From contig JALSLW010000083.1 in the NCBI GenBank assembly GCA_026988155.1, positions 82,508 through 146,507 of the forward strand: a stretch of 64,000 bases of DNA, read 5' to 3'. The notes beneath the pieces were generated by a model, which worked only from the letters and a program-made list of their open reading frames with translations, had not been told where the DNA came from and did no database searches. How positions within the stretch are numbered: the first letter of the stretch is position 1; every line of letters starts with the position of its first letter. Of the stretch, positions 55,004 to 62,903 are shown one piece after another. The stretch comes from Methylomonas sp. GTDB taxonomy: Bacteria; Pseudomonadota; Gammaproteobacteria; Methylococcales; Methylomonadaceae. Position numbers and translations under genes: made by a program.

Positions 55004-55726
55004 TTATTCTCCAGAGGCTTTGGCTCGGTCAATTTTTGAGCCACAGGATGCTTCGCCGCCTTTCATGTCCATGCCACCCATACCGCCTTTTTTCCCTTTC
55101 ATATCCATACCGCCCATATCCATATCTCCCATTTTTCCTTTCATTTTCTTCATTTTCTTCATCATGGCACCACAAGACATTCCTCCGCCTTTCATGTCCA
55201 TGCCATCCATATTGCCCATCATGGCTCCACAAGACATTCCGCCACCTTTCATATCCATACCGCCCATATCACCGCCTTTCATGTCCATCCCCTCCATGTT
55301 CCCCTTCTTTTTGCCTTTCATGTCCATTCCATCCATTGTGTCATCGCCCATATCCATAGTGCCGCATTTTCCTTCACCGCATTTAGCTTCAGCAGCTTTG
55401 TTCATGGAGGTGTCCATTGCTCCACAGGCACCTTCATTTCCTTTCATCATTGAACCGCATGCCTGTTCTAGGCCTTTTTTCATCTTATCGCCATCCATCA
55501 TGCCGCCACACTTTCCTTCGCCACAGGAAGCTTCATTGGCTTTTTTTGCTGATTTGCCTCCCCAAGGAACTATATTGTAACCAGCTTCAGCGACCTGCAT
55601 ATACCCTTCAGATAGCTCTGCCATAGCAAATGGGTTTACCTCTGCATTAACAGAAGTTGCAGAAAATGCAGAAACAACAGCCGTGCCCATTGCAGCCGCT
55701 AAAGGCGTTTTAATATTTTTTTTCAT
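55004..55726 (-). CDS. Met- and Cys-rich secreted RiPP precursor (bufferin-like, atypically long)
   Basis: A 240-residue protein with a signal peptide (MKKNIKTPLAAAMGTAVVSA, likely cleaved after VNA at 28). Nine Cys, at 68, 73, 90, 101, 116, 121, 166, 184 and 228, are each followed by Gly. CGEGKCG occurs twice (68-74 and 116-122), the motif of bufferin precursors. Residues about 125-225 hold six GMDMKG repeats, two GGMSCGAMM units and many other Met; in all about 40 Met. DUF692 and DUF2063 genes follow. Typical bufferin precursors are near 100 residues, so this is expanded. A copper- or other soft-metal-binding, oxidised-Cys product is the natural inference. No DoxX-type BufD was found. Confidence 0.85.
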   Translation of the reverse strand: MKKNIKTPLAAAMGTAVVSAFSATSVNAEVNPFAMAELSEGYMQVAEAGYNIVPWGGKSAKKANEASCGEGKCGGMMDGDKMKKGLEQACGSMMKGNEGACGAMDTSMNKAAEAKCGEGKCGTMDMGDDTMDGMDMKGKKKGNMEGMDMKGGDMGGMDMKGGGMSCGAMMGNMDGMDMKGGGMSCGAMMKKMKKMKGKMGDMDMGGMDMKGKKGGMGGMDMKGGEASCGSKIDRAKASGE

Positions 55727-55863
55727 GGAAATCCCCTCGATTTTTTAGTGTTTTTTTAATGATTAAAGAGCGTCCACTGCTATTTATGGTGTCCTTCAGA
55801 CTATACAGAATAAATAGAGTTCCATCTAGCATTAAGAAGAGAATATTACTAAATCACCATATT

Positions 55864-56499
55864 TTAACCTTCCGTTTTATCCTTAAAATCGCAAAGATTC
55901 TCAATCACACAGCTTTCACAGCGCGGTTTTCGGGCAATGCAGGTATATCGTCCATGCAGTATTAGCAAATGGTGGGCATCCAGCTTATGTTTTTTAGGCA
56001 CCCATTTTTCTAATTTTTTTTCCACTTCCAGAACATTTTTGCCTTTAGCCAGCCCTGTTCTGTTAGAGACTCTAAATATATGCGTATCTACTGCAATTGT
56101 AGGCTGGCCAAAGGCGGTATTTAGAATAACATTTGCTGTTTTTCGTCCCACGCCGGCAAGAGCTTCAAGTTCATTTCTGGTTTTTGGAACCTCGCCGTTG
56201 TGCCTGTCTATCAATCGCTGACAGAGCTTAATAATATTTGCCCCTTTAGTGTTGTACAGACCAATCGTTTTTATGCATTCTTTTAATCCATCGAGACCCA
56301 GGGCCAATATGGCTTGAGGCGTATTGCCCACTGGGAACAGCTTTGCCGTGGCCTTATTGACACCTTTATCCGTGGCCTGGGCGGATAAAACCACCGCGAT
56401 CAGCAATTCGAACGGGGTTGAGTAATTTAATTCTGTATCTGGATTAGGGATGGCTATTGCCAATCGATCAAACATAGCCAGTCGAGTATCTTTATTCAT
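55864..56499 (-). CDS. nth: Endonuclease III
   Basis: A 211-residue bifunctional DNA glycosylase/AP lyase for oxidised pyrimidines. The ATG at 56499 aligns with E. coli Nth. The HhH motif and catalytic Lys lie in LEALAGVGRKTANVILNTAFG, and the catalytic Asp in IAVDTHIFRVSNR. The 4Fe-4S cluster Cys are spaced C-x6-C-x2-C-x5-C in YTCIARKPRCESCVIENLC. It lies 8 bp downstream of the thioredoxin-fold gene, so the pair may be co-transcribed. Confidence 0.96.
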   Translation of the reverse strand: MNKDTRLAMFDRLAIAIPNPDTELNYSTPFELLIAVVLSAQATDKGVNKATAKLFPVGNTPQAILALGLDGLKECIKTIGLYNTKGANIIKLCQRLIDRHNGEVPKTRNELEALAGVGRKTANVILNTAFGQPTIAVDTHIFRVSNRTGLAKGKNVLEVEKKLEKWVPKKHKLDAHHLLILHGRYTCIARKPRCESCVIENLCDFKDKTEG

Positions 56500-56507
56500 G
56501 ATCAAAA

Positions 56508-56921
56508 CTATAAACCAAGTGCGTTTCCAAAACGGCTGGCAGAAAAACCTTTTAAAACCTTACCGTTAATAACGGTAAGGGGAATACCTGAATAGGCCGG
56601 ATCTAGCTTTTGTTTTCTAGCCTTTGCCCTAGCATTTTTTTCAATGTCATAGGCATTAAAAGCAATGCCGTTTGACCGTAAATATGCCATGGCTTTTTTG
56701 CAATATGGACACCAGCTTGTAATGTAAATATCTACGGAAGGTCTATTGACATATTTTTCTTTCTTTAGCACAAAAGCTTCCGAATTGCCGACACATTTTT
56801 TACTGGAATAGATAATTTTGCCAGTAGCCGATACGCATTTAAAAACTGCAGCAGAAACAGCTGGCGTATATTGCAGGCTTAAGAAAATAATGCTAATTAA
56901 AAGCTGGGATTTAACTGACAT
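56508..56921 (-). CDS. DUF4124/glutaredoxin-like secreted protein
   Basis: A 137-residue protein from the ATG at 56921, preceded by GGAGT. Signal peptide (SQLLISIIFLSLQYTPAVSA). A short DUF4124-like segment with two Cys (VFKCVSATGKIIYSSKKC) is followed by a glutaredoxin fold with the CPYC active site (IYITSWCPYCKKAMAYL) and the cis-Pro region YSGIPLTVING. It should work on thiols or metals in the periplasm. Upstream of nth on the same strand. Confidence 0.83.
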   Translation of the reverse strand: MSVKSQLLISIIFLSLQYTPAVSAAVFKCVSATGKIIYSSKKCVGNSEAFVLKKEKYVNRPSVDIYITSWCPYCKKAMAYLRSNGIAFNAYDIEKNARAKARKQKLDPAYSGIPLTVINGKVLKGFSASRFGNALGL

Positions 56922-56971
56922 CAAAAGTAACTCCAAATTGTAGTGCAATATCTAATAATCATAGAACAATG

Positions 56972-58975
56972 CTACGATAGCATGGACTTTAAATTAGCTA
57001 GGCTGGCTTTACCTCTCTGTTTAATCACTTCAGGCTCCAGCTGTTTTTTATTCGACCATTCCAGGTCTTCTTCTGGCAGCTCATTTAAAAACCTGCTAGG
57101 CTCACATTCAGACACTTCGCCATATCGTTTGCGATGTGTGCAGTAACTTAAGGTGCAGCTCTTCTGAGCTCGAGTTATTCCAACATAGGTTAGGCGCCTT
57201 TCTTCCTCTATATTATCAGTTTCAATGCTGGCCTGATGGGGCAGAATATTTTCTTCCACCCCAATTAGAAATACATGAGGAAATTCCAGACCCTTGGAGG
57301 CATGCAAAGTCATTAGACTAACCTGATCACCCGCCTCTTCTTCCTGATTTCTTTCCATGATATCCATTAACAGTATTTTTGAGATAATTTCTGCCAGAGT
57401 TTTTTCCTTTTCTGTCTCTTTGTCTGCAATGCGCTTTAACCAGTCAATTAAATCATCGACATTTTTAATTTTACGTTCAGCTGCAGCTTGAGTCTTGCTA
57501 TTTTCATGCAGCCAGGCTTCATAATTGATTTGCTGAATAAATTGTTCAATGGTTTTAAAGGTATCTCCCCGTTCAATCTCTTCAGCTGTTTTTAAAACCC
57601 AGTCACCAAATTTTTTTAAGCGAAAAATTGACTTTTCAGCCAAGGATTGAGTTAAGCCCAGCTCATAGCAAGCTGCAAACAGACTGATATGACGCTCATT
57701 GGCATAGGCTCCCAGTTTTTCCAATGTTGTGGGGCCTATCTCTCGTCTTGGTGTGTTGATGATGCGTAAAAAGGCTGCATCGTCATCCTGGTTAACAAAT
57801 AGGCGCAAGTAAGCCAGAATATCCTTGATTTCCGAATAGGCGAAAAATGAGGTGCTGCCACTGATGAAATAGGGGATATTGTTTTCTCTCAGACTCCGTT
57901 CAAACAGGCGGGACTGATGGTTGCCACGATATAAGATAGCATAGTCAGAATAGCGCCCTCCATGCCTGAATTTGTGATGGATAATTTCTGAAACAATTTG
58001 CGTGGATTCTGTTCGGTCATCTTTATGGCTGATTACTTTTAACGGGTCGCCAAAGCCTAAATTACTCCACAATTTCTTTTCAAAAGCATGCGGATTATTG
58101 GCAATCAAATGGTTGGCAACTTTAAGGATCCGTCCTGCTGAGCGATAATTTTGTTCCAGCTTAATAACCTGGAGACGGGGATAATCTTTCTGCAACTGCT
58201 CCAGATTCTTAGGCTGTGCCCCACGCCAGGCATAAATGGATTGATCATCATCCCCCACCACTGTAAACCGGCCTAAATTGCCGGCCAATATGCGCACCAG
58301 TTCATACTGGGTAATATTGGTGTCCTGATATTCATCCACCAATAAATAGCGGATTTTATTTTGCCATTTTTCTAAAATTTCAGGATGCTGCTGAAATAAA
58401 AGAACAGGCATTAAAATCAAATCATCAAAATCTATTGCATTATAAGCCTTTAAATTACGGGTAAAGTCAGCATAAAGCAAGGCAATCAGATGGCTCTCAT
58501 CGGTAGCAGTGCTGATGGCGCTTTCAGGAGTAATAAAAGCATTTTTCCAGTCACCAATCTGTTTGCTGTAAAAGTCTACGGCATCAATATCCCAGTCACT
58601 TGAGCCATGGGCGATTAAATTTCGCAATAAAGTATGCTTATCCTGCTCATCAAACAATGTAAGCCCAGATTTATATCCGAGCGCTTTATGCTCCTTGCGC
58701 AGAATATCCAACCCTAATGAATGAAATGTAGAGACTCGCAAACCTCTGCTCTGTTTATCATCCAATAACTTAGTTACCCGGCTTTTCATTTCCCTAGCTG
58801 CTTTATTGGTAAAGGTTAAAGCGGCAATATAACGTGCAGGCGTACCTTGCTGCACTAAATAGGCAATTTTTTCGGTAATAACACGTGTTTTTCCACTCCC
58901 AGCGCCAGCTAATACTAATAAGGGGTGATCAATGGTTTTAACAGCTTCTTGCTGTTGGGGGTTTAGTTTTGCCAC
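56972..58975 (-). CDS. rep: ATP-dependent DNA helicase Rep
   Basis: A 667-residue UvrD/Rep superfamily 1 helicase that removes protein roadblocks ahead of replication forks. Motifs: NPQQQEAVKTI (Q motif), GAGSGKTRVITEKIA (I), TFTNKAAREMKSR (Ia), LLVDEYQDTN (II), VGDDDQSIYAWRGAQP (III), LEQNYRS (IV), LMTLHASKGLEFPHV (V) and VGITRAQKSCTLSY (VI). The overall match to E. coli Rep, including the early ARHIAALTFTNK-type block, favours Rep over UvrD. The N-terminus is normal length. Confidence 0.94.
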   Translation of the reverse strand: MAKLNPQQQEAVKTIDHPLLVLAGAGSGKTRVITEKIAYLVQQGTPARYIAALTFTNKAAREMKSRVTKLLDDKQSRGLRVSTFHSLGLDILRKEHKALGYKSGLTLFDEQDKHTLLRNLIAHGSSDWDIDAVDFYSKQIGDWKNAFITPESAISTATDESHLIALLYADFTRNLKAYNAIDFDDLILMPVLLFQQHPEILEKWQNKIRYLLVDEYQDTNITQYELVRILAGNLGRFTVVGDDDQSIYAWRGAQPKNLEQLQKDYPRLQVIKLEQNYRSAGRILKVANHLIANNPHAFEKKLWSNLGFGDPLKVISHKDDRTESTQIVSEIIHHKFRHGGRYSDYAILYRGNHQSRLFERSLRENNIPYFISGSTSFFAYSEIKDILAYLRLFVNQDDDAAFLRIINTPRREIGPTTLEKLGAYANERHISLFAACYELGLTQSLAEKSIFRLKKFGDWVLKTAEEIERGDTFKTIEQFIQQINYEAWLHENSKTQAAAERKIKNVDDLIDWLKRIADKETEKEKTLAEIISKILLMDIMERNQEEEAGDQVSLMTLHASKGLEFPHVFLIGVEENILPHQASIETDNIEEERRLTYVGITRAQKSCTLSYCTHRKRYGEVSECEPSRFLNELPEEDLEWSNKKQLEPEVIKQRGKASLANLKSMLS

Positions 58976-59073
58976 TGTTTGATTATTCTGTTAGCTTTGC
59001 GGGGAACATATACTTTTTTTCTTATCTTTGTGTATCATAGATGAGTGAGTAATTGATTTTTTATATAGCCTGA

Positions 59074-59227
59074 GGCAATTGAAAATAATTAACCCACTCA
59101 TATTGCTTAGATTTTTTTTCGTCTTAGGTTTTATTGCAAAGGGCGCATAGCAGGCTATGTAACCGCTACAGCAAAATATAAGGCGGACAAAAAGGCAAGG
59201 TGGGTGGGTTATTTGTTTCCAGTTGCC
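59074..59227. repeat. Diverged family B-like palindromic repeat (about 154 bp)
   Basis: GGCAATTGAAAATAATTAACCC at the left and GGGTTATTTGTTTCCAGTTGCC at the right form inverted ends with mismatches, around the core TTCGTC, GCGCATAGCAGGCTATGT, as in family B. The flanking TTA/TAA is not conserved. Confidence 0.7.
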
Positions 59228-59290
59228 AAACATTGGAGCAACGAAAATATTGATTCGCCTGCACCTAAACAAGCCAGAGAAATTATAAAT

Positions 59291-59464
59291 ATGAAGTATC
59301 TAATGACCCCAGCAACTATATATATCAGCATCATTTTACTTGTTTTTGCTGTCACTTGGCGATTAAATAAACAATATGACGACGACCCCATTAAAGATTT
59401 TTTTCGGATATTTGCAGCAGTCCTAGCAACACTGGGGATATTATTTTTCTGGAATTGGCTGTGA
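59291..59464 (+). CDS. Small membrane protein of 57 residues
   Basis: From the ATG at 59291. Two predicted transmembrane helices (ATIYISIILLVFAVTWRL, about 7-24, and IFAAVLATLGILFFWNWL, about 40-57) are joined by a charged loop (NKQYDDDPIKDFFR). No family was recognised. The upstream bases lie in the family B repeat, so its native promoter may be disturbed. The hydrophobic pattern makes it more likely than chance to be real. Confidence 0.5.
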   Translation: MKYLMTPATIYISIILLVFAVTWRLNKQYDDDPIKDFFRIFAAVLATLGILFFWNWL

Positions 59465-59630
59465 ATTTTCTATGCAGGATTAGGTAAAGGGGAATAAAAT
59501 CAACAATGTTCCAACCTTGCTCTGCACCTGCAGCTACAGGACTGAAGACAGACGAAAACCCTGTCCAATAATGGATGATTATTTATTCACAGCTCCCCCA
59601 AAACTTTTTAATTCTTTCTAATACTAAATT

Positions 59631-61139
59631 TTATTTGTTTCTATCCAATTTTCTATAGCCGATGGCCTCACTTAAATGAGGGATTTCTATCTGTTTCGAA
59701 CCTGCTAAATCAGCAATGCTACGGGCTAATTTTAAAATGCGGTGATACGCTCGGTGCGATAAACCAAATTGATCCATTGCCTGTTCTAATATTTGATGGC
59801 CCTGTTCTGACAAAGAGCAGTATTTTTTAACCTCAACAGCTGTTAAGGCAGAATTGGCCTTGCCACAGCGAGCCAACGCAATATTTCTTGCCTTTACCAC
59901 CCGCGCCCTAATTTTCGCACTGGTTTCTTCACCCTCTGGCGATCCTTTACGTAAAACCTCATGCGACACCCGTGGCACTTCAAGATGCATATCAATGCGG
60001 TCTAATAGAGGGCCAGAAATTTTAGCTCTATATTTAGCCACCTGTTCGGCACTGCAGTGGCATCGGCCTGACGGATCTCCCTGATATCCACAGGGACAGG
60101 GGTTCATGGCTGCAATCAATTGAAATTTTGCTGGAAAATCCTCTTGGCGACTGGCTCTGGAAATTGTTATATGCCCTGTTTCTAACGGCTCTCTCAATAC
60201 TTCCAGCACTTTTCTGTCAAACTCGGGAAGCTCATCTAAAAATAGAGTTCCGTTATGGGCTAAAGAAATTTCGCCGGGCTTAGGGTTGCTGCCACCACCA
60301 ACGAGGGCCGCGGCAGATGCTGTATGATGAGGCGATCTAAATGGCGGTTTCAGCCATTGGCTAACATCCAGTCCTTTATCACTGATCGAAGCGATAGCTG
60401 CGGTTTCCTGTGCCTGCTGTTCAGATAATTCTGGAACAATAGTTGGCAAACGTGATGCCAGCATGGATTTTCCCGTTCCTGGCGGCCCAAGCATAAGCAA
60501 ATTATGAGCGCCGGCGGCTGCAATTTCAAAGGCTCTTTTAACATGGAACTGCCCTTGCACATCAGAAAAATCTACAGAAGCCTCTGTTTCTTTTATTATT
60601 GATTCAGGGGTATAAGATAACAGCGTCTTTTGTCCGCCTACATGGGCGCAAACTTCCAGTAAACTGCCGGCAGGCAAAAGTACAGCCTGTTTGACCAGAG
60701 CAGCCTCATTTGCGTTATCTACTGGCAAAATAAGTGTTCGATGAGCATCACGGCTATGGATGGCAACTGGCAATGCACCTAAAATAGGACGCAGCGCGCC
60801 ACTAAGCGATAGTTCCCCTACACACTCATAAAGCTCAAGCTGCTTTTTAGGTATTTGCTCAGAAGCGGCCAAGATGCCCAATGCAATGGCAAGATCAAAT
60901 CGTCCGCCTTCTTTAGGTAAATCTGCAGGCGCAAGATTAATGGTGATTCTTTGAATGGGAAATTCAAAATGTGAATTTATAATGGCCCCGCGAACTCTGT
61001 CTTTGCTTTCTTTTACCGCGGTTTCTGGCAGACCCACAATACTAAGTGACGGCAAGCCATTAGTTACATGCACCTCCACCGTTACTAATGGGGCATCAAT
61101 CCCTGAACGGCCTCTACTATATACAATGGCAAGTGACAT
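59631..61139 (-). CDS. comM: ComM/YifB family AAA+ ATPase
   Basis: A 502-residue protein. The N-terminal domain is Lon-protease-like in fold (LPSLSIVGLPETAVKESKDRVRGAI). Walker A is MLGPPGTGKSMLASRLP (about 215-231), Walker B is GTLFLDELPEF, and sensor region MNPCPCGYQGDP carries the Cys pair typical of the family. ComM is a branch-migration helicase in natural transformation, though the gene is widely kept in non-competent species. A family A MITE starts 34 bp upstream of its start codon. Confidence 0.95.
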   Translation of the reverse strand: MSLAIVYSRGRSGIDAPLVTVEVHVTNGLPSLSIVGLPETAVKESKDRVRGAIINSHFEFPIQRITINLAPADLPKEGGRFDLAIALGILAASEQIPKKQLELYECVGELSLSGALRPILGALPVAIHSRDAHRTLILPVDNANEAALVKQAVLLPAGSLLEVCAHVGGQKTLLSYTPESIIKETEASVDFSDVQGQFHVKRAFEIAAAGAHNLLMLGPPGTGKSMLASRLPTIVPELSEQQAQETAAIASISDKGLDVSQWLKPPFRSPHHTASAAALVGGGSNPKPGEISLAHNGTLFLDELPEFDRKVLEVLREPLETGHITISRASRQEDFPAKFQLIAAMNPCPCGYQGDPSGRCHCSAEQVAKYRAKISGPLLDRIDMHLEVPRVSHEVLRKGSPEGEETSAKIRARVVKARNIALARCGKANSALTAVEVKKYCSLSEQGHQILEQAMDQFGLSHRAYHRILKLARSIADLAGSKQIEIPHLSEAIGYRKLDRNK

Positions 61140-61173
61140 ATTTTTTTATTAAATTATTGGTGCTTAGGTTTAA

Positions 61174-61294
61174 CCTAGAAAAATTAGTTGAGTACGGATT
61201 TTATCTCACCGAATGGGTGCCTGGTAAATATTTTAGAAACATATAATATACAATAACTTGCGAACAGGTATAGCGTTCAACTGATTTTTCTAAG
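61174..61294. mobile_element. Family A MITE, short form (121 bp)
   Basis: Ends CCTAGAAAAATTAGTTGA and TTCAACTGATTTTTCTAAG, flanked by TTTAA duplications (61169-61173 and 61295-61299). It keeps the CACCGAATGGGTG hairpin but lacks the central hairpin block. It lies 34 bp upstream of comM. Confidence 0.88.
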
Positions 61295-61495
61295 TTTAAC
61301 GATAATTATTTATTTCTGGTAAAAGTATAGTAGTTCTCTTATAGTATATGAAGCTAAAGAGTTTCTATTAACACAGTTTTAATGGTTATCTCCCCGTTAT
61401 TCCTCTCTAAATTACCCTGTATTATTTTTCTGAATGATAAAAACTTAACGGTTTCATACCTTCAGTCACTGGGGTTCAATACATTGATAGGAAGG

Positions 61496-61526
61496 CCGAT
61501 AAGCCTCTTTATATATAGAGGATCGG
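61496..61526 (+). promoter_or_regulatory. Leader hairpin upstream of the RRM gene
   Basis: CCGAT/ATCGG and CCTCT/AGAGG form a two-part stem with an AU-rich loop, 97 bp before the start codon. It directly precedes the terminator-like hairpin at 61544-61574, so the two could be competing structures. Confidence 0.5.
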
Positions 61527-61543
61527 TTTAAAGTCCTATATCA

Positions 61544-61574
61544 AAGAGCCTGCCAGGACAGCGCTCTTCTTTTT
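61544..61574 (+). terminator. Terminator-like hairpin in the RRM gene leader
   Basis: AAGAGC pairs with GCTCTT over a 13-base loop and is followed by CTTTTT. It lies about 50 bp before the RRM start codon, on the coding strand, as in a transcription attenuator. Confidence 0.6.
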
Positions 61575-61622
61575 GAGTGCTAATCTACTGGTACTCTTTT
61601 ACCTTTTACAAAGAGAACAGAA

Positions 61623-61877
61623 TTGAAAAAACTATTTGTTGGCAATTTAGCCCCTTCGACACGTGAAAATGATCTTGAGAATTTATTTTCTGAATTTGGC
61701 AAAGTACGTTCAATTAAACTAGTATCTGACGTTTTTACAGATGAATGCAAAGGCTTTGGTTTTATTGAAATGGAAGGACATGAAGCCCGGGCAGCCATAG
61801 CTGGGCTGGATGGCAAAGATTTTAATGGAAAACCATTAAGAGTCAATTTCGAAACGCCAAAGGCACGCCGTCGCTAA
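61623..61877 (+). CDS. RRM-domain RNA-binding protein
   Basis: An 84-residue protein starting at a TTG after AGAG. It is a single RRM: RNP2 is LFVGNL and RNP1 is KGFGFIEM. The C-terminus is short and basic (TPKARRR). Such single-RRM proteins occur in cyanobacteria and many gammaproteobacteria, where some are cold-responsive. The long structured leader suggests post-transcriptional control. It is convergent with ubiK, with a strong shared hairpin between. Confidence 0.9.
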   Translation: MKKLFVGNLAPSTRENDLENLFSEFGKVRSIKLVSDVFTDECKGFGFIEMEGHEARAAIAGLDGKDFNGKPLRVNFETPKARRR

Positions 61878-62010
61878 GACTTTAGCCAAGCAACTGGAAG
61901 TAAATAGCCACCCCATTTATAAATAGTTTTTATTTGTCTATAGTCTTATCGTTTCGGCCACATAGCAACGGGCTATTTACTCCAGCCACCTTGGTAGACG
62001 CGTCACAAAT

Positions 62011-62046
62011 AGACTATAAAGCAGGTCCATCCCTGCTTTATAGTCT
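62011..62046. terminator. Bidirectional hairpin between the RRM gene and ubiK
   Basis: A 15-bp perfect stem (AGACTATAAAGCAGG with its complement) and a six-base loop. It lies between two convergent genes, so it can serve both. Confidence 0.75.
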
Positions 62047-62063
62047 GAGCATAGAAGCAAATT

Positions 62064-62309
62064 TTATTTAAGCTGCTGTTCAATCTCTGCCACACTTTTT
62101 TCTAAAGCTTCCAGTTTAGAACGTGTTTTAGCTAATACAGCTTTTTGCACTTCAAACTCTTCGCGGGTTACTAGGTCTAATTTCCCCAAAGCACCCTGTA
62201 AAATAGCATGGAAATTCTTTTCCATATCTTCTTTTACGCTGCTTAAGCCGGAAGGAAGGGCATCAGCTAAACGGCTGGCAATATCATCAATTGATTTGGG
62301 GTCAAACAT
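62064..62309 (-). CDS. ubiK: Ubiquinone biosynthesis accessory factor UbiK
   Basis: An 81-residue BMFP-domain protein: an N-terminal amphipathic region (MFDPKSIDDIASRLADALPSG) and a C-terminal coiled coil (TREEFEVQKAVLAKTRSKLEALE). UbiK binds UbiJ and membrane lipids in the aerobic Ubi complex. It is often found next to comM, as here (with the RRM gene between). Confidence 0.92.
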   Translation of the reverse strand: MFDPKSIDDIASRLADALPSGLSSVKEDMEKNFHAILQGALGKLDLVTREEFEVQKAVLAKTRSKLEALEKSVAEIEQQLK

Positions 62310-62385
62310 CGTCGTTTTCTCTAGTTAGCAGTTAATTAATATATAGTTGCCATTTTATCATAGAAGCCCTTCATCATTGCATAAT

Positions 62386-62416
62386 CCTAGATAAATCAAC
62401 TGCGCAAGTATTCCTC
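62386..62416. repeat. Solo end of a family A MITE
   Basis: CCTAGATAAATCAACTG matches the MITE end with two changes. No second end is found, so it is a fragment. Confidence 0.5.
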
Positions 62417-62638
62417 AAGGCCAATCGCTTCTTTGCGTCATACACAATGCCACACACAAGTTCATCCTTTGTTTGTAATTATTAAATAATCCAGAACCGC
62501 ACTCGTTTTATTATTCGGCCACCTCATTTTTGCCCCCCCTTAACTCCCTTTTTCAGAGCCAAAAGCCGATATTAATTCCTGAGATATTGAACGCTCAAGG
62601 AAATAACCATTAATTTTCGAAACTGACACTTTAGTCTC

Positions 62639-62679
62639 TGACATGTCAAAACTGTCTGACAGACTGACAGGCCTGTCAG
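62639..62679. promoter_or_regulatory. Cluster of three palindromes, candidate enhancer for the sigma-54 promoter
   Basis: TGACATGTCA (62639-62648), CTGTCTGACAG (62652-62662) and CTGACAGGCCTGTCAG (62664-62679) are perfect palindromes sharing a TGACA/TGTCA half-site. They lie 55-95 bp upstream of the -24/-12 promoter, the usual place for an enhancer-binding activator. Confidence 0.75.
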
Positions 62680-62732
62680 CTCATAATCAATATTTTCACT
62701 GAAGATCACCGTATTTCTAGGCTTTCAATAAT

Positions 62733-62748
62733 TGGCATCATCATTGCA
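62733..62748 (+). promoter_or_regulatory. Sigma-54 (-24/-12) promoter
   Basis: TGGCAT-N5-TTGCA gives the invariant GG (62734-62735) and GC (62746-62747) 10 bases apart, as sigma-54 requires. Transcription would start near 62759, leaving a leader of about 145 bases before the PEP-CTERM start. Confidence 0.8.
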
Positions 62749-62780
62749 GTAAGTTAATTGAAAATATAACTAGTATTTAT

Positions 62781-62850
62781 TGCCACACCTACTGTGAAGT
62801 AGGGCCGGAAAACTTCAGGTCTCTAAAGTTAAGAGATGGCTGGGTCGCAC
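62781..62850 (+). promoter_or_regulatory. c-di-GMP-I-like (GEMM) riboswitch candidate
   Basis: The first hairpin is CCTACT-GTGA-AGTAGG, with a GNRA loop. After it, GGGCCGGAAAACTTCAGGTC aligns without gaps to the c-di-GMP-I core GGGACGCAAAGCCACGGGTC (about two-thirds identity). TCTCT/AGAGA then TGGCTGGGTCGC resembles the tetraloop-receptor arm. The closing P1 stem is not obvious, so a diverged or non-functional copy remains possible. Confidence 0.55.
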
Positions 62851-62903
62851 ACAAACACAGAATTTTCTGTGATGACTTTAAGTTTTTAAGTGAGGATTTT
62901 CTT

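Noticed and set aside
55020..55580. Long open frames opposite the Met-rich precursor, rich in Pro/Ile/Ser and His/Pro
   Set aside because: They arise from the repeated Gly-Met-Asp-Met-Lys-Gly codons; the precursor has a signal peptide, ribosome site and operon context.
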